Below the pieces are notes generated by a model. It was not told where the DNA came from. It ran no database searches and was given only the letters and a program-made list of their open reading frames with translations. Source: Rhodovibrio sodomensis (GTDB taxonomy: Bacteria > Pseudomonadota > Alphaproteobacteria > Kiloniellales > Rhodovibrionaceae). From it: a stretch of 53,114 nt of DNA. Below are positions 53,090-53,114 of this stretch, piece by piece. The stretch spans positions 1 to 53,114 of the forward strand of contig NZ_NRRL01000022.1 of assembly GCF_016583645.1 (NCBI RefSeq), read 5' to 3'. The translations under genes and the position numbers were made by a program. How positions within the stretch are numbered: the stretch's first letter is position 1; every line of letters starts with the position of its first letter.

Positions 53090-53114
53090 CGCGCCCCCGC
53101 CCCAGGCGCCCCAG
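53082..53114 (+). CDS. Start of the next prophage gene (partial)
   Basis: An ATG at 53082 overlaps the end of the portal gene by eight bases and follows GGGCAGGTGGGCG. Only 11 codons (MSDAPPPQAPQ) are in the window. By position it may be a scaffold or capsid-assembly gene, but nothing in the sequence shows this. Confidence 0.45.
   Translation, partial: MSDAPPPQAPQ

Overview
The window is GC-rich (roughly 70%) bacterial chromosome, most likely from an alphaproteobacterium, probably Rhodospirillales-like. The case rests on a class I lysyl-tRNA synthetase, two CtrA-type boxes (TTAA-N7-TTAA), an alphaproteobacterial SOS box (GTTC-N7-GTTC), an FNR/FixK anaerobox, AzlCD, a TAXI-type binding protein, and intergenic palindromes of a kind common in this class. 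No rRNA, tRNA or CRISPR array is visible. The last 3.4 kb are prophage.

Layout. 1-7.6 kb: MFS transporter (cut by the left edge), then a sulfur block on the minus strand (TauE/SafE-type anion permease, an NHLRC2-like thioredoxin/NHL protein, a YeeE/YedE thiosulfate-type transporter, an exported rhodanese), and a divergent tandem UspA protein behind an FNR/FixK box. 7.7-11.4 kb: peptide-type ABC importer (binding lipoprotein and two permeases, no ATPases). 11.6-14.1 kb: pyrE and a thiM-thiE pair. 14.4-18.7 kb: two methyltransferases, two small membrane proteins and an exported MetX-like esterase. 18.8-19.5 kb: a cobalamin riboswitch in front of a single gene for a PCu(A)C-fold protein that has lost most copper ligands. 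19.9-25.5 kb: lone receiver, histone-like/HhH protein, HTH-plus-cold-shock fusion, FGE-like protein, and a PilZ-like/methyltransferase protein behind two CtrA boxes. 25.7-28.7 kb: membrane histidine kinase and a FadL-type porin. 28.7-33.8 kb: prkA-yeaH-spoVR stress operon. 34.4-40.4 kb: LuxR-type regulator, AzlCD, two divergent orphan binding proteins, leucyl aminopeptidase. 40.5-47.3 kb: SPOR protein, TerB-like protein, DinG-like helicase, PEP-CTERM protein, HigBA-type toxin-antitoxin. 47.7-49.4 kb: lysK. 49.7-53.1 kb: prophage with a self-cleaving-type repressor, an SOS box, two small genes, a promoter-terminator cassette, a podovirus-type portal gene and the first codons of the next gene.

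How it fits together. The sulfur genes could import thiosulfate, transfer sulfane sulfur in the periplasm and export a sulfur anion, but that is inference from families and clustering. The riboswitch gene is the most novel-looking unit: vitamin B12 appears to control a secreted metal-chaperone-like protein that probably does not bind copper in the usual way. In the prophage, a strong sigma70-like promoter is followed about 30 bp later by an intrinsic terminator just before the portal gene, resembling the late-gene antitermination layout of lambdoid phages.

Three families of palindromic intergenic repeats recur through the window. Members of one supply the stop codon of two unrelated genes. 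Start sites without ATG or with weak ribosome-binding sites (binding lipoprotein, FadL-type porin, spoVR, portal) are flagged in their entries.
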